A stretch of DNA of 64,000 nt from JAVBRA01 sp031548435. GTDB lineage: Bacteria; Bacteroidota; Bacteroidia; Bacteroidales; Rikenellaceae. A model generated the notes under the pieces. That model saw only the letters and a program-made list of their open reading frames with translations. It was not told the DNA's origin and searched no databases. Both the position numbers and the translations under genes were made by a program. The stretch spans positions 90,061 through 154,060 of the forward strand of contig JAVBRA010000014.1 of the NCBI GenBank assembly GCA_031548435.1. The letters run 5' to 3'. Below are positions 19,161 through 28,146 of the stretch, in pieces (the first letter of the stretch is position 1; the number at the start of each line of letters is the position of its first letter).

Positions 19161-20576
19161 CTATTTCGCCAGCACCTTGCGTTCGATCTCTTCCATCTGC
19201 TCGCGGAACGACTTGTCGGTTTCCAGCAGGTTGGACACCGTCTTGCAGGCATGGAGCACCGTGGCGTGGTTTTTATTGCCGACGAACAGCCCGATGGCCG
19301 AAAGCGACAGCTTGGTGTGGGTCTTGCTCAGGTGCATGGCGATCTGGCGCGCCAGGGCGATCTCGCGGGTACGCAGTTTGGAGTTGAATTTATCCTTGGT
19401 GATGTCGAAATGGTCGCACACCACCGAGCAGATCGAGTCGATCGACACCTCTTTGTGCGTATACTTGACATACATCTTCAACACCTCCCTGGTCAAGGCA
19501 ATGGTGGGCTTCTTGCCCAGAAACACCGTGTTGGCGATCAGGGCCGTAAGCGCTCCCTCGATCTCGCGCACGCTCGACTCGATGTTCGCCGCCAGAAACT
19601 CCACCACCTCGTTGTCGAGCTGCACGTTCGAGCGCGACGCTTTGGCCTTGATGATCTTGACCTTGGTCTCGTAGTCGGGTTGCACCAGCTGCGTCGACAG
19701 CCCCCACTTGAAACGGGTGATGAGCCGCTGTTCGATGTCTTTGAGTTCGACCGGAGGCTTGTCCGAAGTGAGGATCAACTGCTTGTGCGACAGGTGCAGG
19801 TGGTTGAATATGTTGAAAAACGCATTCTGGGTCTTCTCCTTGCCGGCCAGCTCCTGAATATCGTCCACAATCAGCACGTCGATCATCTGATAAAAGTGGA
19901 TGAAGTCGTTCAACTCGCCCTTGACGGCCGCATTCTGAAATTGGGCCTGAAATTTGTTGGTGCTCACATACAGCACCTTCAGGTCGGGATGGCGTTGCTT
20001 CGCCTCCAGCCCGATAGCCTGCGCCACGTGCGTCTTGCCCAGCCCCGAATCGCCATATATAAACAAGGGATTGAAGGGCGTGTTGCCCGGGGTGATGGCG
20101 ATCGACAGCCCGGCCGAACGGGTGAGGCGGTTGCACTCGCCCTCGACAAAATTGTCGAAGCAGTAGTTGGGATTGAGCTGCGGGTCGATCACCACCTTCT
20201 TGATGCCGGGGATGATGAACGGGTTTTTATAGGTCGCCCCGTTGTTCTGGGCCACCACGGCGCTGATGTGCGACAGTTCGCTGTTGGTTTGAGCCTGCGC
20301 CTGAACCTCCGGCTCGGGGTCGGGGATGGAGTAGCGCAAGCGGGTTTTAGCCCCGAAAAGTTGCTGGATGATGGGGCGCAGGAACGGGATGTAATTCCGC
20401 TCGATCTGATACACGAAACTCTCGTTCGGAACCCGGAGTTTGAGCACCGATCCGTCAAAGTCCACAGGCACAATGGGCTTGAACCAACGGGTGTATTCCT
20501 CGTCGGAAGTCCGCTCCTTAATGAGGGAGAGGCAGTTATTCCAAATTCCTGAATATGAACTTGTTACGGATTGCAT
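19161..20576 (-). CDS. dnaA: Chromosomal replication initiator DnaA
   Basis: The 471 residues show the domain I start, a variable linker (about 85-125), the AAA+ domain with GDSGLGKTHV and VLIVDDIQEL, and the domain IV DNA-binding signature NKNHATVLHACKTV. It binds DnaA boxes to open the origin. The leader contains a perfect DnaA box, suggesting autoregulation. The gene lies close to a dif-like site, an unexpected position discussed in the findings. Confidence 0.97.
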   Translation of the reverse strand: MQSVTSSYSGIWNNCLSLIKERTSDEEYTRWFKPIVPVDFDGSVLKLRVPNESFVYQIERNYIPFLRPIIQQLFGAKTRLRYSIPDPEPEVQAQAQTNSELSHISAVVAQNNGATYKNPFIIPGIKKVVIDPQLNPNYCFDNFVEGECNRLTRSAGLSIAITPGNTPFNPLFIYGDSGLGKTHVAQAIGLEAKQRHPDLKVLYVSTNKFQAQFQNAAVKGELNDFIHFYQMIDVLIVDDIQELAGKEKTQNAFFNIFNHLHLSHKQLILTSDKPPVELKDIEQRLITRFKWGLSTQLVQPDYETKVKIIKAKASRSNVQLDNEVVEFLAANIESSVREIEGALTALIANTVFLGKKPTIALTREVLKMYVKYTHKEVSIDSICSVVCDHFDITKDKFNSKLRTREIALARQIAMHLSKTHTKLSLSAIGLFVGNKNHATVLHACKTVSNLLETDKSFREQMEEIERKVLAK

Positions 20577-20602
20577 GTCAATTCTAATTTCTACTGCAAA
20601 AG

Positions 20603-20611
20603 TGTGGATAA
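20603..20611 (-). promoter_or_regulatory. Consensus DnaA box in the dnaA promoter region
   Basis: The plus strand reads TGTGGATAA, so the minus strand reads TTATCCACA, an exact consensus box. It is about 27 bp before the dnaA ATG and overlaps a promoter-like CACTTTTG. This fits autorepression by DnaA; a cluster of boxes expected for an origin was not seen. Confidence 0.7.
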
Positions 20612-20744
20612 TTTTTATAAAAAAAAGACCCGGGCAACTTGTTTATGTGGAATGTTTTGTTATTCAAGTAAGGCGGTTTCGGGAGGCCGGAAACACGATT
20701 CTGTTTATTTACTAACGGTTACGGGGAAATCGGAAATTTTACCG

Positions 20745-20752
20745 TACCTTTG
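20745..20752 (+). promoter_or_regulatory. -7 element for the phosphohexomutase gene
   Basis: TACCTTTG matches TAnnTTTG, 41 bp before the ATG at 20794. No TTTG was found at the -33 position. Confidence 0.45.
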
Positions 20753-20793
20753 CTTTAGAGTAATTTATAATCATCCTAAAATAGAAACCGAAA

Positions 20794-22533
20794 ATGAGCG
20801 AAAATCTGATTCAGGCAGTCCGGGAGAAAGCGCAGAAATGGCTTTCAGGCAACTACGACGAAGATACGAAACATCAGGTTGAAATCCTAATGAAAAACGA
20901 CGAAAAAGAACTGATCGAATCGTTTTACAAAGACCTCGAATTCGGAACGGGCGGACTGCGCGGAATCATGGGCGTGGGCACCAACCGCATGAACAAATAC
21001 ACCGTGGGCATGGCCACCCAGGGACTGGTCAACTACCTGAAAAAACAGTTCCCCGGCGAAACCATCCGTGCGGCCATTTCGTACGACAGCCGCAACAACA
21101 GCCGCGAGTTCGCCCGCATCACGGCCGATATTTTTACGGCCAACGACTGCCAGGTGTACCTGTTCGAATCCTTGCGCCCGACACCCGAGTTGAGCTTCGC
21201 CGTCCGCGAGCTGGGCTGCCATAGCGGCGTGATGCTCACCGCATCGCACAACCCTAAAGAGTACAACGGCTACAAGGCTTACTGGAACGACGGCGCCCAG
21301 ATCACCGCCCCGCACGACACCAACATCATAGAGGAGGTGGGGATGATCACCTCGGTCGATCAGGTCAAATTCACGGGCAAACCCGAAAATCTCACGCCGC
21401 TGGGGGCAAACATGGACAAGGCTTATCTGGAAGCCCTGCACACGCTCACATTGTCGCCGGGGGCCATTGCCAAACACGCCGACATGAAGATCGTTTACAC
21501 GCCGCTGCACGGCACGGGGATCACCGTCGTGCCCCAGGCACTGCAAATGTTCGGCTTCACGCACGTGTCGACCGTGGAGGCGCAATCCACGCCCGACGGC
21601 AACTTCCCCACGGTGTCTTACCCCAACCCCGAAGAACCGGCGGCCATGAAGCTGGCCGTTGAACAGGCGCGCAGCCAGGGCGCCGAACTGGTGCTGGCCA
21701 CCGATCCCGACGCCGACAGGGTGGGGGCCGCCGTCCCCGACGGCGAAGGCGGCTACGTGCTGCTGAACGGCAACCAGACGGCATCGATCCTTACCTATTA
21801 TATATTGCGCCGCTGGAAAGAGGAGCAAAAGCTGCACGGCAATGAATTCATTATCAAAACGATAGTCACCACTGAACTGATCGAACACATTGCCCGCTCG
21901 TTCGGCGTCGAATACTACAATTGCCTCACCGGCTTCAAATACATCGCCGAGGTGATCCGCAAACTCGAAGGCGTCAAGCGCTACATTTGCGGCGGCGAGG
22001 AGAGCTACGGTTTTCTGGTGGGCGATTTCGTGCGCGACAAAGACGCCGTGATCTCGTGCGCCATGCTGGCCGAAGCTGCGGCATGGGCCAAAACGCAGGG
22101 CACCTCCCTTTACGGGTTGCTCAAGCAAATCTACGTCGAGTACGGCTTCTTCAAAGAGGGGATGCTGGCCATCACCAAACAGGGAAAAGAGGGCGCCGAA
22201 GAGATCGCGGGCATAATGGCCGGCCTGCGCGCCCATCCGCCCAAAACAATCTGCGGCGCCAAGGTGACGGTGATGTACGACTACGAACTGTTGCAGAAAA
22301 CCGATCTTGCCACCGGAAGTGTCACTCCAATTGACGAGCATCAATCGAATGTGTTGCAGTTTATTACAAACGATAATACCATTGTTTCGGCGCGCCCGTC
22401 GGGGACGGAACCGAAGATCAAATTCTACTTCGGCGTACGCGAGGAACTCGACTCTCCGGCCTCGTTCAGCAAAGTGGAAGAGCAGCTGGACAGGAAGATA
22501 GAACAGATCAAAACCGACCTGAAACTGAATTAA
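20794..22533 (+). CDS. Phospho-sugar mutase (phosphoglucomutase/phosphomannomutase family)
   Basis: The 579-residue protein has the alpha-D-phosphohexomutase layout: GTGGLRGIMG, the catalytic phosphoserine loop TASHNPKEYNG (Ser151), the metal loop ATDPDADRVG, the sugar loop GGEESYG and the phosphate loop RPSGTEPK. It interconverts hexose 1- and 6-phosphates. Length and the long N-terminal region match the PGM2-like group common in Bacteroidota. It is divergent from dnaA. Confidence 0.93.
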   Translation: MSENLIQAVREKAQKWLSGNYDEDTKHQVEILMKNDEKELIESFYKDLEFGTGGLRGIMGVGTNRMNKYTVGMATQGLVNYLKKQFPGETIRAAISYDSRNNSREFARITADIFTANDCQVYLFESLRPTPELSFAVRELGCHSGVMLTASHNPKEYNGYKAYWNDGAQITAPHDTNIIEEVGMITSVDQVKFTGKPENLTPLGANMDKAYLEALHTLTLSPGAIAKHADMKIVYTPLHGTGITVVPQALQMFGFTHVSTVEAQSTPDGNFPTVSYPNPEEPAAMKLAVEQARSQGAELVLATDPDADRVGAAVPDGEGGYVLLNGNQTASILTYYILRRWKEEQKLHGNEFIIKTIVTTELIEHIARSFGVEYYNCLTGFKYIAEVIRKLEGVKRYICGGEESYGFLVGDFVRDKDAVISCAMLAEAAAWAKTQGTSLYGLLKQIYVEYGFFKEGMLAITKQGKEGAEEIAGIMAGLRAHPPKTICGAKVTVMYDYELLQKTDLATGSVTPIDEHQSNVLQFITNDNTIVSARPSGTEPKIKFYFGVREELDSPASFSKVEEQLDRKIEQIKTDLKLN

Positions 22534-22701
22534 ACATTCGTTCCGTTCGGTCTGCGGCGAACCTGCACATCCAAAACCACGAAAAAACGGGTGGCGCTCG
22601 GGAAAACAACCTGAACGCCACCCATATAATCGATGCGGTTTCGGAGATGCAGATGCGACACTTACTTCACTTAAATATTACACCACAATATCGGCCAAAC
22701 C

Positions 22702-23118
22702 ATGAAATCATACCGCAAAGAGCTGTGGTTCAACACACCTAACCGCAGGCAATACATCAACATCACCCCCGAGGTCGAGGCGGCGCTCTCCGAAAGCGGC
22801 ATCCGCGAGGGCCTGTGCCTGGTGAACGCCATGCACATCACCGCCAGCGTGTTCATCAACGACGACGAGAGGGGACTGCATAGCGACTTTGAGGCATGGC
22901 TCGAAAAACTGGCGCCCGAAAAGCCGCATTCGCAATACAGGCATAACGGCCATGAAGACAACGCCGACGCCCACCTCAAGCGTCAGATCATGGGGCGCGA
23001 GACGGTGGTGGCCGTCACCGAAGGACACCTCGACTTAGGCCCCTGGGAGCAAATATTCTACGGCGAATTCGATGGCAAACGCCGCAAACGGGTGTTAATC
23101 AAAATTATCGGCGAGTGA
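22702..23118 (+). CDS. YjbQ/UPF0047 family protein (secondary thiamine-phosphate synthase-like)
   Basis: The 138 residues contain the family motif SYRKELWFNTPNRRQYINIT and the C-terminal GRETVVAVTEGHLDLGPWEQI with the conserved E-G-x-L-x-L-G-xW-Q. YjbQ proteins have weak thiamine-phosphate synthase activity in E. coli; the true role is unclear. Its stop overlaps the next ATG by one base. Confidence 0.88.
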   Translation: MKSYRKELWFNTPNRRQYINITPEVEAALSESGIREGLCLVNAMHITASVFINDDERGLHSDFEAWLEKLAPEKPHSQYRHNGHEDNADAHLKRQIMGRETVVAVTEGHLDLGPWEQIFYGEFDGKRRKRVLIKIIGE

Positions 23119-23891
23119 TGCGGGTAACATTTCTGGGCACCGGCACCTCGCAAGGCGTGCCGATGATCGGCTGCAAATGCCGCGTGTGCACCTCGACCGA
23201 CGAACGCGACAGACGATTGCGTTCGTCGGTATTGGTGCAGGTCGACGACATCAATATCGTCATCGACGCCGGGCCCGACTTCCGATCCCAGATGTTGCGT
23301 GCGGGAATCGATCGCCTCGACGCCATCGTGCTGACCCACGCCCACAAAGACCACATCGGCGGGCTGGACGACGTGCGGGCCTTCAACTATTTCCAGAAAG
23401 AAGCCGTGCATGTCTACGCCGAGGAACGCGTACAGGCAGTGCTGCGAAAAGATTTTGACTACGCTTTCGCCGAGAACAAATACAACGGCGCTCCGGAAAT
23501 CGAACTTCACACGATAGGGGAGAGTCCATTTTTTATTAAAAACGTGAAAATCACACCCATACGAGGATTCCACTATAAATTACCGGTACTCGGATTCCGT
23601 ATCGGCGAATTCTGCTACCTGACCGACATGAACGCCATTCCGGAAGCCGAAACCAATAAATTAAGAAATGCAGATACCCTCGTAATCAACGGGTTGCGCC
23701 ACGAAAAACACCTGTCACACTTCTCACTGCCCGAAGCGCTGGAGATCATAGCAAAGGCGAAGCCGCGCCAAGCCTATCTCACTCACATCTCGCACCAACT
23801 GGGGCTGTTCGACAAGGTGACGGAGGGACTGCCGCACAACGTATCGTTGGCCTGCGACAACCTGACGATCGAAGTGCCATACCAGGAATAA
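23118..23891 (+). CDS. MBL-fold metallo-hydrolase, PhnP-like
   Basis: The protein starts MRVTFLGTGTSQGVP, has a CKCRVCTS cysteine pair early, and carries the metal motif LTHAHKDHIGG. These are features of PhnP-type phosphodiesterases. I use the ATG at 23118 (one-base overlap with the yjbQ-type gene) rather than the GTG one codon before. The substrate is unknown; cyclic phosphate or nucleotide phosphodiesters are likely. Confidence 0.85.
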   Translation: MRVTFLGTGTSQGVPMIGCKCRVCTSTDERDRRLRSSVLVQVDDINIVIDAGPDFRSQMLRAGIDRLDAIVLTHAHKDHIGGLDDVRAFNYFQKEAVHVYAEERVQAVLRKDFDYAFAENKYNGAPEIELHTIGESPFFIKNVKITPIRGFHYKLPVLGFRIGEFCYLTDMNAIPEAETNKLRNADTLVINGLRHEKHLSHFSLPEALEIIAKAKPRQAYLTHISHQLGLFDKVTEGLPHNVSLACDNLTIEVPYQE

Positions 23892-23901
23892 ATAACAGAC
23901 A

Positions 23902-26028
23902 ATGAGCAAGATACTACTGATTCAACCCCCATTCATCCAACCCAACTGCCCTTATCCGGCGACAGCCTATTTGGTCGGATTCCTAAAACGCTCGGGAGTG
24001 GAAGCCTGTCAATTCGATTTGTCGGTGGAGCTGCTGAACAGGATTTTTTCATCCAGTTTCCTGAGCGGAGTTTTCAAGGAAAAACCTGCGTCGGATGATC
24101 CCAACATCCAGCGTATGTGGATCTTGCGCCAAAAATACATCCACACCATCGACAGCGTGATGCGTTTTTTGCGAGGGAACGATCCGGCCATGTGCCACCT
24201 CATCTGCTCGGGCAGTTACCTGCCTCAGGCATCATGCTTTGCAGAGGCGGATGAAAACATCGCCGCCTTTGGCGAAATGGGAGTCTTAGATTGTGCTAAA
24301 TACCTGTCAACACTGTATTTGGAAGACTTAACTAATTATTTTCGTGAGGTAATTTCTCCTGACTTCGGTTTGATAAAATACGCCGAAAAATTAGCCGCAT
24401 CGCTCCCCGAATTCACACCTATCGCTACGGAACTCAACCGGCCGGCTAACCGGATTGAGGAGGCGATGATCGAATTACTGAATGAGGCATTGCATGGCGG
24501 CGAATACTCCCATGTCGGCTTTACCGTACCTTTTCCGGGCAATCTGCTGGCCGCACTGCGTTGCTGCAAGCACATCAAAAAGCACCATCCGTCGTTGCAA
24601 ACACTGATCGGGGGAGGGTATCCATCAACCGAATTGCGCGAACTTTCCGATCCACAAATATTTGATTCTGTGGATTATATCATCATGGATGACGGAGAAA
24701 AAAGCCTCTTGTCGATTCTCAACGGGACGAAGGAACCAGCAGGTGCCATTTATCTGAAAAACGGAACCCCATTTTTCGATCAAAGCATCGGGACTATTTC
24801 TCATACCGAACGCGGATGCCCTGATTTCCAAGAGCTTCCACACAACAAATATTTTTCGCTGTGCGACACAACCAACCCCATGCTGCGACTGTGGAGCGAT
24901 GGCCGCTGGAATAAACTATTCCTGGCGCACGGCTGCTACTGGGGCAAATGCGCCTTTTGCGACACATCGCTCGACTACATCTGCCGCTACGACCCGGCCC
25001 CGGCCACCCAACTGGTCGACTGGATGGAGGAAATCATAACCACCACAGGTTCGTCGGCCTTCCATTTCGTAGACGAAGCTGCACCACCCAAGCTGCTGAA
25101 AGAGATCGCATTAGAGATAATCAAACGAAGGCTGCAAGTGAGTTGGTGGAGCAACATCCGCTTCGAAGCCACCTACACCGCCGATCTGTGCCAGCTGCTT
25201 GTCGCCTCGGGATGCATCGCCGTGTCGGGTGGGGTAGAGGTAGCATCAAATCGCCTATTGGAGCTGATACACAAAGGGATAACGGTGGAACAGGCCGTAA
25301 TGTCAATGCGCAACTTTTACTATGCCGGTATCTTGTGTCACACCTACCTCATGTATGGATTTCCAACGGAAACATTACAAGAAACCGCTGATTCACTGGA
25401 AGTTGTACGACAAATGTTCCAAGCCGAGCTCATTACTTCCGCCTATTGGCACCGGTATGCCATGACCGTACACTCGCCCTCGGGACGAGACCCTGAAAAA
25501 TTTGGTGTAAAACCATCGAGCGGCAAGCATAATCCATTCGCTAACAATGAAATACCGTTCAATTATCAGTTCAATTACAACCTCGACACGGTAGCCGATG
25601 CACTAAGCGACGCCACCTATTCCTATATGCACGGGGTGGAACTCAAGAAGGGGGTGCACAAATGGTTCAATGCCCAGGTTCCGCGCACAACAGTCGAGCC
25701 GACGCTCATAATAGACCAATTGATCAAGCCCGATCAATCAAGGATATTCAACGAACATGCCCGGTTGGTATGGATCGGGCAACCGATCGAAAAAACAGAC
25801 GAAGGAGTGATGCTGACCTCTAATTCTTCAGGAAAATTATTGAAACTGAAAACCGTGGATCGCGACTTTTTATTTAACATAATTAACAAAATTTCCGATT
25901 TAAATTCTACAACTACACTGGGGGAGGCGAGCGAATATTATGGCGAATTCAATGCCGAACCGTTCTCATATCTTTACCACTCAAAGCGTTGGGACATTTT
26001 GCGCGAATATGGATTGTTGCAGATATAG
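23902..26028 (+). CDS. B12-binding-type radical SAM protein
   Basis: The 708 residues start with a Rossmann-like cobalamin-domain beginning (ILLIQPPFIQP) and have GGGYPSTELREL near residue 235. The iron-sulfur motif is HGCYWGKCAFC: cysteines spaced C-x4-C-x2-C, not the canonical C-x3-C-x2-C but as in several B12-type families. It follows the MBL gene by 10 bp. The product is unknown; the long C-terminal part (about 480-708) is not recognised. Confidence 0.8.
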   Translation: MSKILLIQPPFIQPNCPYPATAYLVGFLKRSGVEACQFDLSVELLNRIFSSSFLSGVFKEKPASDDPNIQRMWILRQKYIHTIDSVMRFLRGNDPAMCHLICSGSYLPQASCFAEADENIAAFGEMGVLDCAKYLSTLYLEDLTNYFREVISPDFGLIKYAEKLAASLPEFTPIATELNRPANRIEEAMIELLNEALHGGEYSHVGFTVPFPGNLLAALRCCKHIKKHHPSLQTLIGGGYPSTELRELSDPQIFDSVDYIIMDDGEKSLLSILNGTKEPAGAIYLKNGTPFFDQSIGTISHTERGCPDFQELPHNKYFSLCDTTNPMLRLWSDGRWNKLFLAHGCYWGKCAFCDTSLDYICRYDPAPATQLVDWMEEIITTTGSSAFHFVDEAAPPKLLKEIALEIIKRRLQVSWWSNIRFEATYTADLCQLLVASGCIAVSGGVEVASNRLLELIHKGITVEQAVMSMRNFYYAGILCHTYLMYGFPTETLQETADSLEVVRQMFQAELITSAYWHRYAMTVHSPSGRDPEKFGVKPSSGKHNPFANNEIPFNYQFNYNLDTVADALSDATYSYMHGVELKKGVHKWFNAQVPRTTVEPTLIIDQLIKPDQSRIFNEHARLVWIGQPIEKTDEGVMLTSNSSGKLLKLKTVDRDFLFNIINKISDLNSTTTLGEASEYYGEFNAEPFSYLYHSKRWDILREYGLLQI

Positions 26029-26079
26029 GTAAAATCACCCGCCGACACGAACGGAAATTTAGTCAAATACACTGAAAAT

Positions 26080-26892
26080 ATGGACTTCAGGGAAAAAGTT
26101 GTTGTTATAACCGGAGCCTCGTCGGGAATTGGCCTGGCCTTGGTTCGCGAATTTGCAAAAAGGGGCGCCCGGGTAGTGATGGGGGCCCGCAACGGGGAGC
26201 GGCTGGCCGAAATTGCGTCCGAACTGCTCGACAGTGGGGCAGAGGTGGCCTATGAAACGATCGATGTTGCCAAAGAAGACGAGTGTCGCCGACTGATTGA
26301 TTGCGCCGTTGAGCGCTTCGGCAGGGTGGATATTTGCATTTGCAACGCAGGAATCTCAATGAGGGCGCTTTTCGATGATGTCGAACTGAAAGTACTTCAT
26401 AATCTGATGGATGTGAATTTTTGGGGTACGGTAAATTGCGTAAAATATGCCTTGCCGCACATTCAGAAAAGCAGAGGGTCGATTGTGGGGGTGTCGTCGG
26501 TGGCCGGCATACACGGCTTGCCTGGTCGCACCGGCTACTCGGCATCCAAATTTGCCATGACCGGATTTCTGGAAACAATTCGCATAGAGAACCTCAAAAA
26601 AGGGGTTCATGTAATGGTCGCCGCCCCTGGCTTCACGACGTCAAATATCAGATTTACAGCGCTTACTGCTAACGGAACAACACAAGGGGAAACCCCGCGC
26701 GATGAGTCCAAAATGATGAGCGCCGAGGAGGTAGCCCGCCGCATTATCAAGGGAGTTGAGCGCCGCAAACGAACGCTGTTGATGGAATTCAATGGCAAGG
26801 CTACCACATTTATAAAAAAAATTTGCCCGGCATTTCTCGATAAAATGTTCTACGATCATATGGCAAAGGAACCGAACTCGCCATTTAAATAA
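26080..26892 (+). CDS. Short-chain dehydrogenase/reductase
   Basis: The 270-residue classic SDR has TGASSGIGLA (NAD(P) binding, about residues 11-20), CNAGIS, and the catalytic GYSASKFA. The C-terminus carries a basic extension (KGVERRKRTLLMEFNGKATTFIKKI) like lipid-associated dehydrogenases of the DHRS7 kind. The substrate is not determinable. It lies 51 bp after the radical SAM gene. Confidence 0.85.
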   Translation: MDFREKVVVITGASSGIGLALVREFAKRGARVVMGARNGERLAEIASELLDSGAEVAYETIDVAKEDECRRLIDCAVERFGRVDICICNAGISMRALFDDVELKVLHNLMDVNFWGTVNCVKYALPHIQKSRGSIVGVSSVAGIHGLPGRTGYSASKFAMTGFLETIRIENLKKGVHVMVAAPGFTTSNIRFTALTANGTTQGETPRDESKMMSAEEVARRIIKGVERRKRTLLMEFNGKATTFIKKICPAFLDKMFYDHMAKEPNSPFK

Positions 26893-26913
26893 CATTTGTT
26901 AACAAAACAAGAG

Positions 26914-26943
26914 AAGAGGGCCTGAATTCAGATCCTCTTTTTG
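26914..26943 (+). terminator. Probable terminator of the SDR gene
   Basis: AAGAGG pairs with CCTCTT around an inner CTGAATTCAG palindrome, followed by TTTTT, 20 bp after the SDR stop. Confidence 0.65.
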
Positions 26944-26953
26944 TGGTTTTAAC

Positions 26954-27109
26954 ATGAATCCGTATGTCCCTGAGAACTACGATCAGGAACCATTAGTTAA
27001 CTTCGGAAATGCGCTTAAAAAATCACATAACATTCGGCTATATGATTTATTACTACCTAATAATCAAGTACTTATAATGACAAATGATATTAAAAGATCA
27101 TGTAAATGA
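26954..27109 (+). CDS. Possible 51-residue small protein
   Basis: ATG to TGA is open, with a product starting MNPYVPENYDQEP and ending IKRSCK. It is in AT-rich sequence unlike the flanking genes. No family is known. The frame just follows a terminator and has no promoter match, so it may be a relic or chance. Confidence 0.25.
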   Translation: MNPYVPENYDQEPLVNFGNALKKSHNIRLYDLLLPNNQVLIMTNDIKRSCK

Positions 27110-27209
27110 ATGAATGAATGTCATCTTCATTACCACCCATCAGCATTTCTAATATTTTAATATCGTAGATTACTGATAAAGAGTTAGTTATGTTATTTAC
27201 ATCTATCAT
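27090..27209 (-). CDS. Possible 39-residue small protein or gene remnant
   Basis: The minus strand encodes MIDVNNITNSLSVIYDI... to ...IHSFIYMIF with a protein-like pattern. It overlaps the end of the 26954 frame on the opposite strand, so at most one of the two is real. It was not recognised. Confidence 0.2.
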   Translation of the reverse strand: MIDVNNITNSLSVIYDIKILEMLMGGNEDDIHSFIYMIF

Positions 27210-27260
27210 TGATGCATGTCCATGTCTGGCGCTATTGGGCTGAATTTGGCATTGCCTGAT

Positions 27261-27317
27261 TGCAAACAATACATTTGTTATTTATTACATCTATATCGCA
27301 TTACAAATGTATTTGCA
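27261..27317. promoter_or_regulatory. Inverted repeat, candidate operator of the XRE gene
   Basis: Left arm TGCAAACAATACATTTGTTA (27261-27280) mirrors right arm TTACAAATGTATTTGCA (27301-27317) apart from a 3-base insert and one mismatch. The right arm covers the -33 TTTG of the promoter at 27312, so a dimeric regulator bound here would block transcription. Autoregulation by the XRE product is inferred. Confidence 0.55.
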
Positions 27318-27343
27318 TTGGTGTGTTGATTTTATTACTTTTG
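27312..27343 (+). promoter_or_regulatory. Consensus Bacteroidota promoter for the XRE gene
   Basis: TTTG at 27312-27315 and TACTTTTG (TAnnTTTG) at 27336-27343 are separated by 20 bp, the optimal arrangement. The ATG follows 18 bp after the -7 element. Confidence 0.75.
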
Positions 27344-27361
27344 TGAATTAACATTATCACC

Positions 27362-27853
27362 ATGAAGGAAAGACTGGAAGCATTTCTAAAGGACAACTCG
27401 ATGAGTTACGCCAAATTCGCAGAAGCAATGGATGTTGTTCCCGCACGAATAAGCCATATCATGAACGGGCGGAACAATCCCAGCTTCGATTTCATCGAGA
27501 CCATGCTGACGCGCTTCCCTGAAATAAATCCCGATTGGCTGATCCTCGGACAAGGGCCCATGTACCGCGACCGGAATCCTTCTACAGGCAATCCACAACC
27601 CAAACCATTACCTCCTTTTGTTCAGAAGGAACTGTTCGAAAAAGAGCCGCCCCTGATCGCCAACACGATTCCGACCAACTCGCCGCGTACAAAAGAAATC
27701 GAATCGGATACTCGTAATAACTCCGTTCATACTCTCCCAAACCCTCAACAAAACAATGCCCCGAACGAAATTCTTGCGAAAAAAATCGCACGGGTTTTGA
27801 TCTTTTATTCCGATAATACTTTCGACGAGTATCTACCGCATTCAAGAGAGTGA
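27362..27853 (+). CDS. XRE-family HTH transcriptional regulator
   Basis: The 163 residues start with an HTH domain (SYAKFAEAMDVVPARISHIMNGRNNPS) followed by the PDWLILGQGPMYRD motif common in chromosomal Bacteroidota XRE proteins and phage repressors. The tail is low-complexity and ends in a short helical block. It lies outside the left att site, so by position it is a host gene, although a regulator adjacent to a provirus could act on it. Confidence 0.8.
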   Translation: MKERLEAFLKDNSMSYAKFAEAMDVVPARISHIMNGRNNPSFDFIETMLTRFPEINPDWLILGQGPMYRDRNPSTGNPQPKPLPPFVQKELFEKEPPLIANTIPTNSPRTKEIESDTRNNSVHTLPNPQQNNAPNEILAKKIARVLIFYSDNTFDEYLPHSRE

Positions 27854-28057
27854 CTCTTGCAGGGTTTGTTATGTTAAATAGAATGCGGGCAGAAAGATAT
27901 TTTTGCAACGCCGCTCTCTTGACGCGTCTGTCAAAACATCCCATTCCGCCGTTATGAATTTGTCCAGGAAAAATGCCAACGGAACGACGATTACACAAAG
28001 AACGTGATCTAAAAAATCCAGGGCAAAAACAAGAATGGGGAATGCCAATAAACATTT

Positions 28058-28085
28058 ACTTAACATAATACCGAGTGTAATTTAC
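28058..28085. other. attL: hybrid dif site with degenerate XerC arm
   Basis: ACTTAACATAA (XerD-type arm, one mismatch to ATTTAACATAA) and centre TACCGA are followed by GTGTAATTTAC in place of a proper XerC arm. Bases 28060-28074 repeat exactly at 37387-37401. By logic of strand exchange the left half is host dif and the right half is the phage attP arm. Confidence 0.82.
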
Positions 28086-28111
28086 AGCGCAATATAATTG
28101 ATTTACAGAAC

Positions 28112-28133
28112 GTTAGTTTAAATTTTAACTAAC
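28112..28133. promoter_or_regulatory. Inverted repeat before the first phage gene
   Basis: GTTAGTT and AACTAAC flank an 8-bp AT spacer, followed by a further TAAC copy, just ahead of the ATG at 28147. It could be an operator or leader hairpin. No TAnnTTTG promoter was found between attL and this gene. Confidence 0.4.
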
Positions 28134-28146
28134 TAACTGTAAACCA

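Noticed and set aside
20577..20793. oriC between dnaA and the phosphohexomutase gene
   Set aside because: Only one consensus DnaA box and no repeat array; the nearby dif suggests terminus.
22589..22623. Terminator after the phosphohexomutase gene
   Set aside because: GGGTGGCG/CGCCACCC hairpin has a 19-nt loop and no T-tract on the plus strand.
27362..27853. XRE gene as the phage repressor inside the element
   Set aside because: It lies left of the attL core and has its own host-type promoter; no repeat of dif was found further left.
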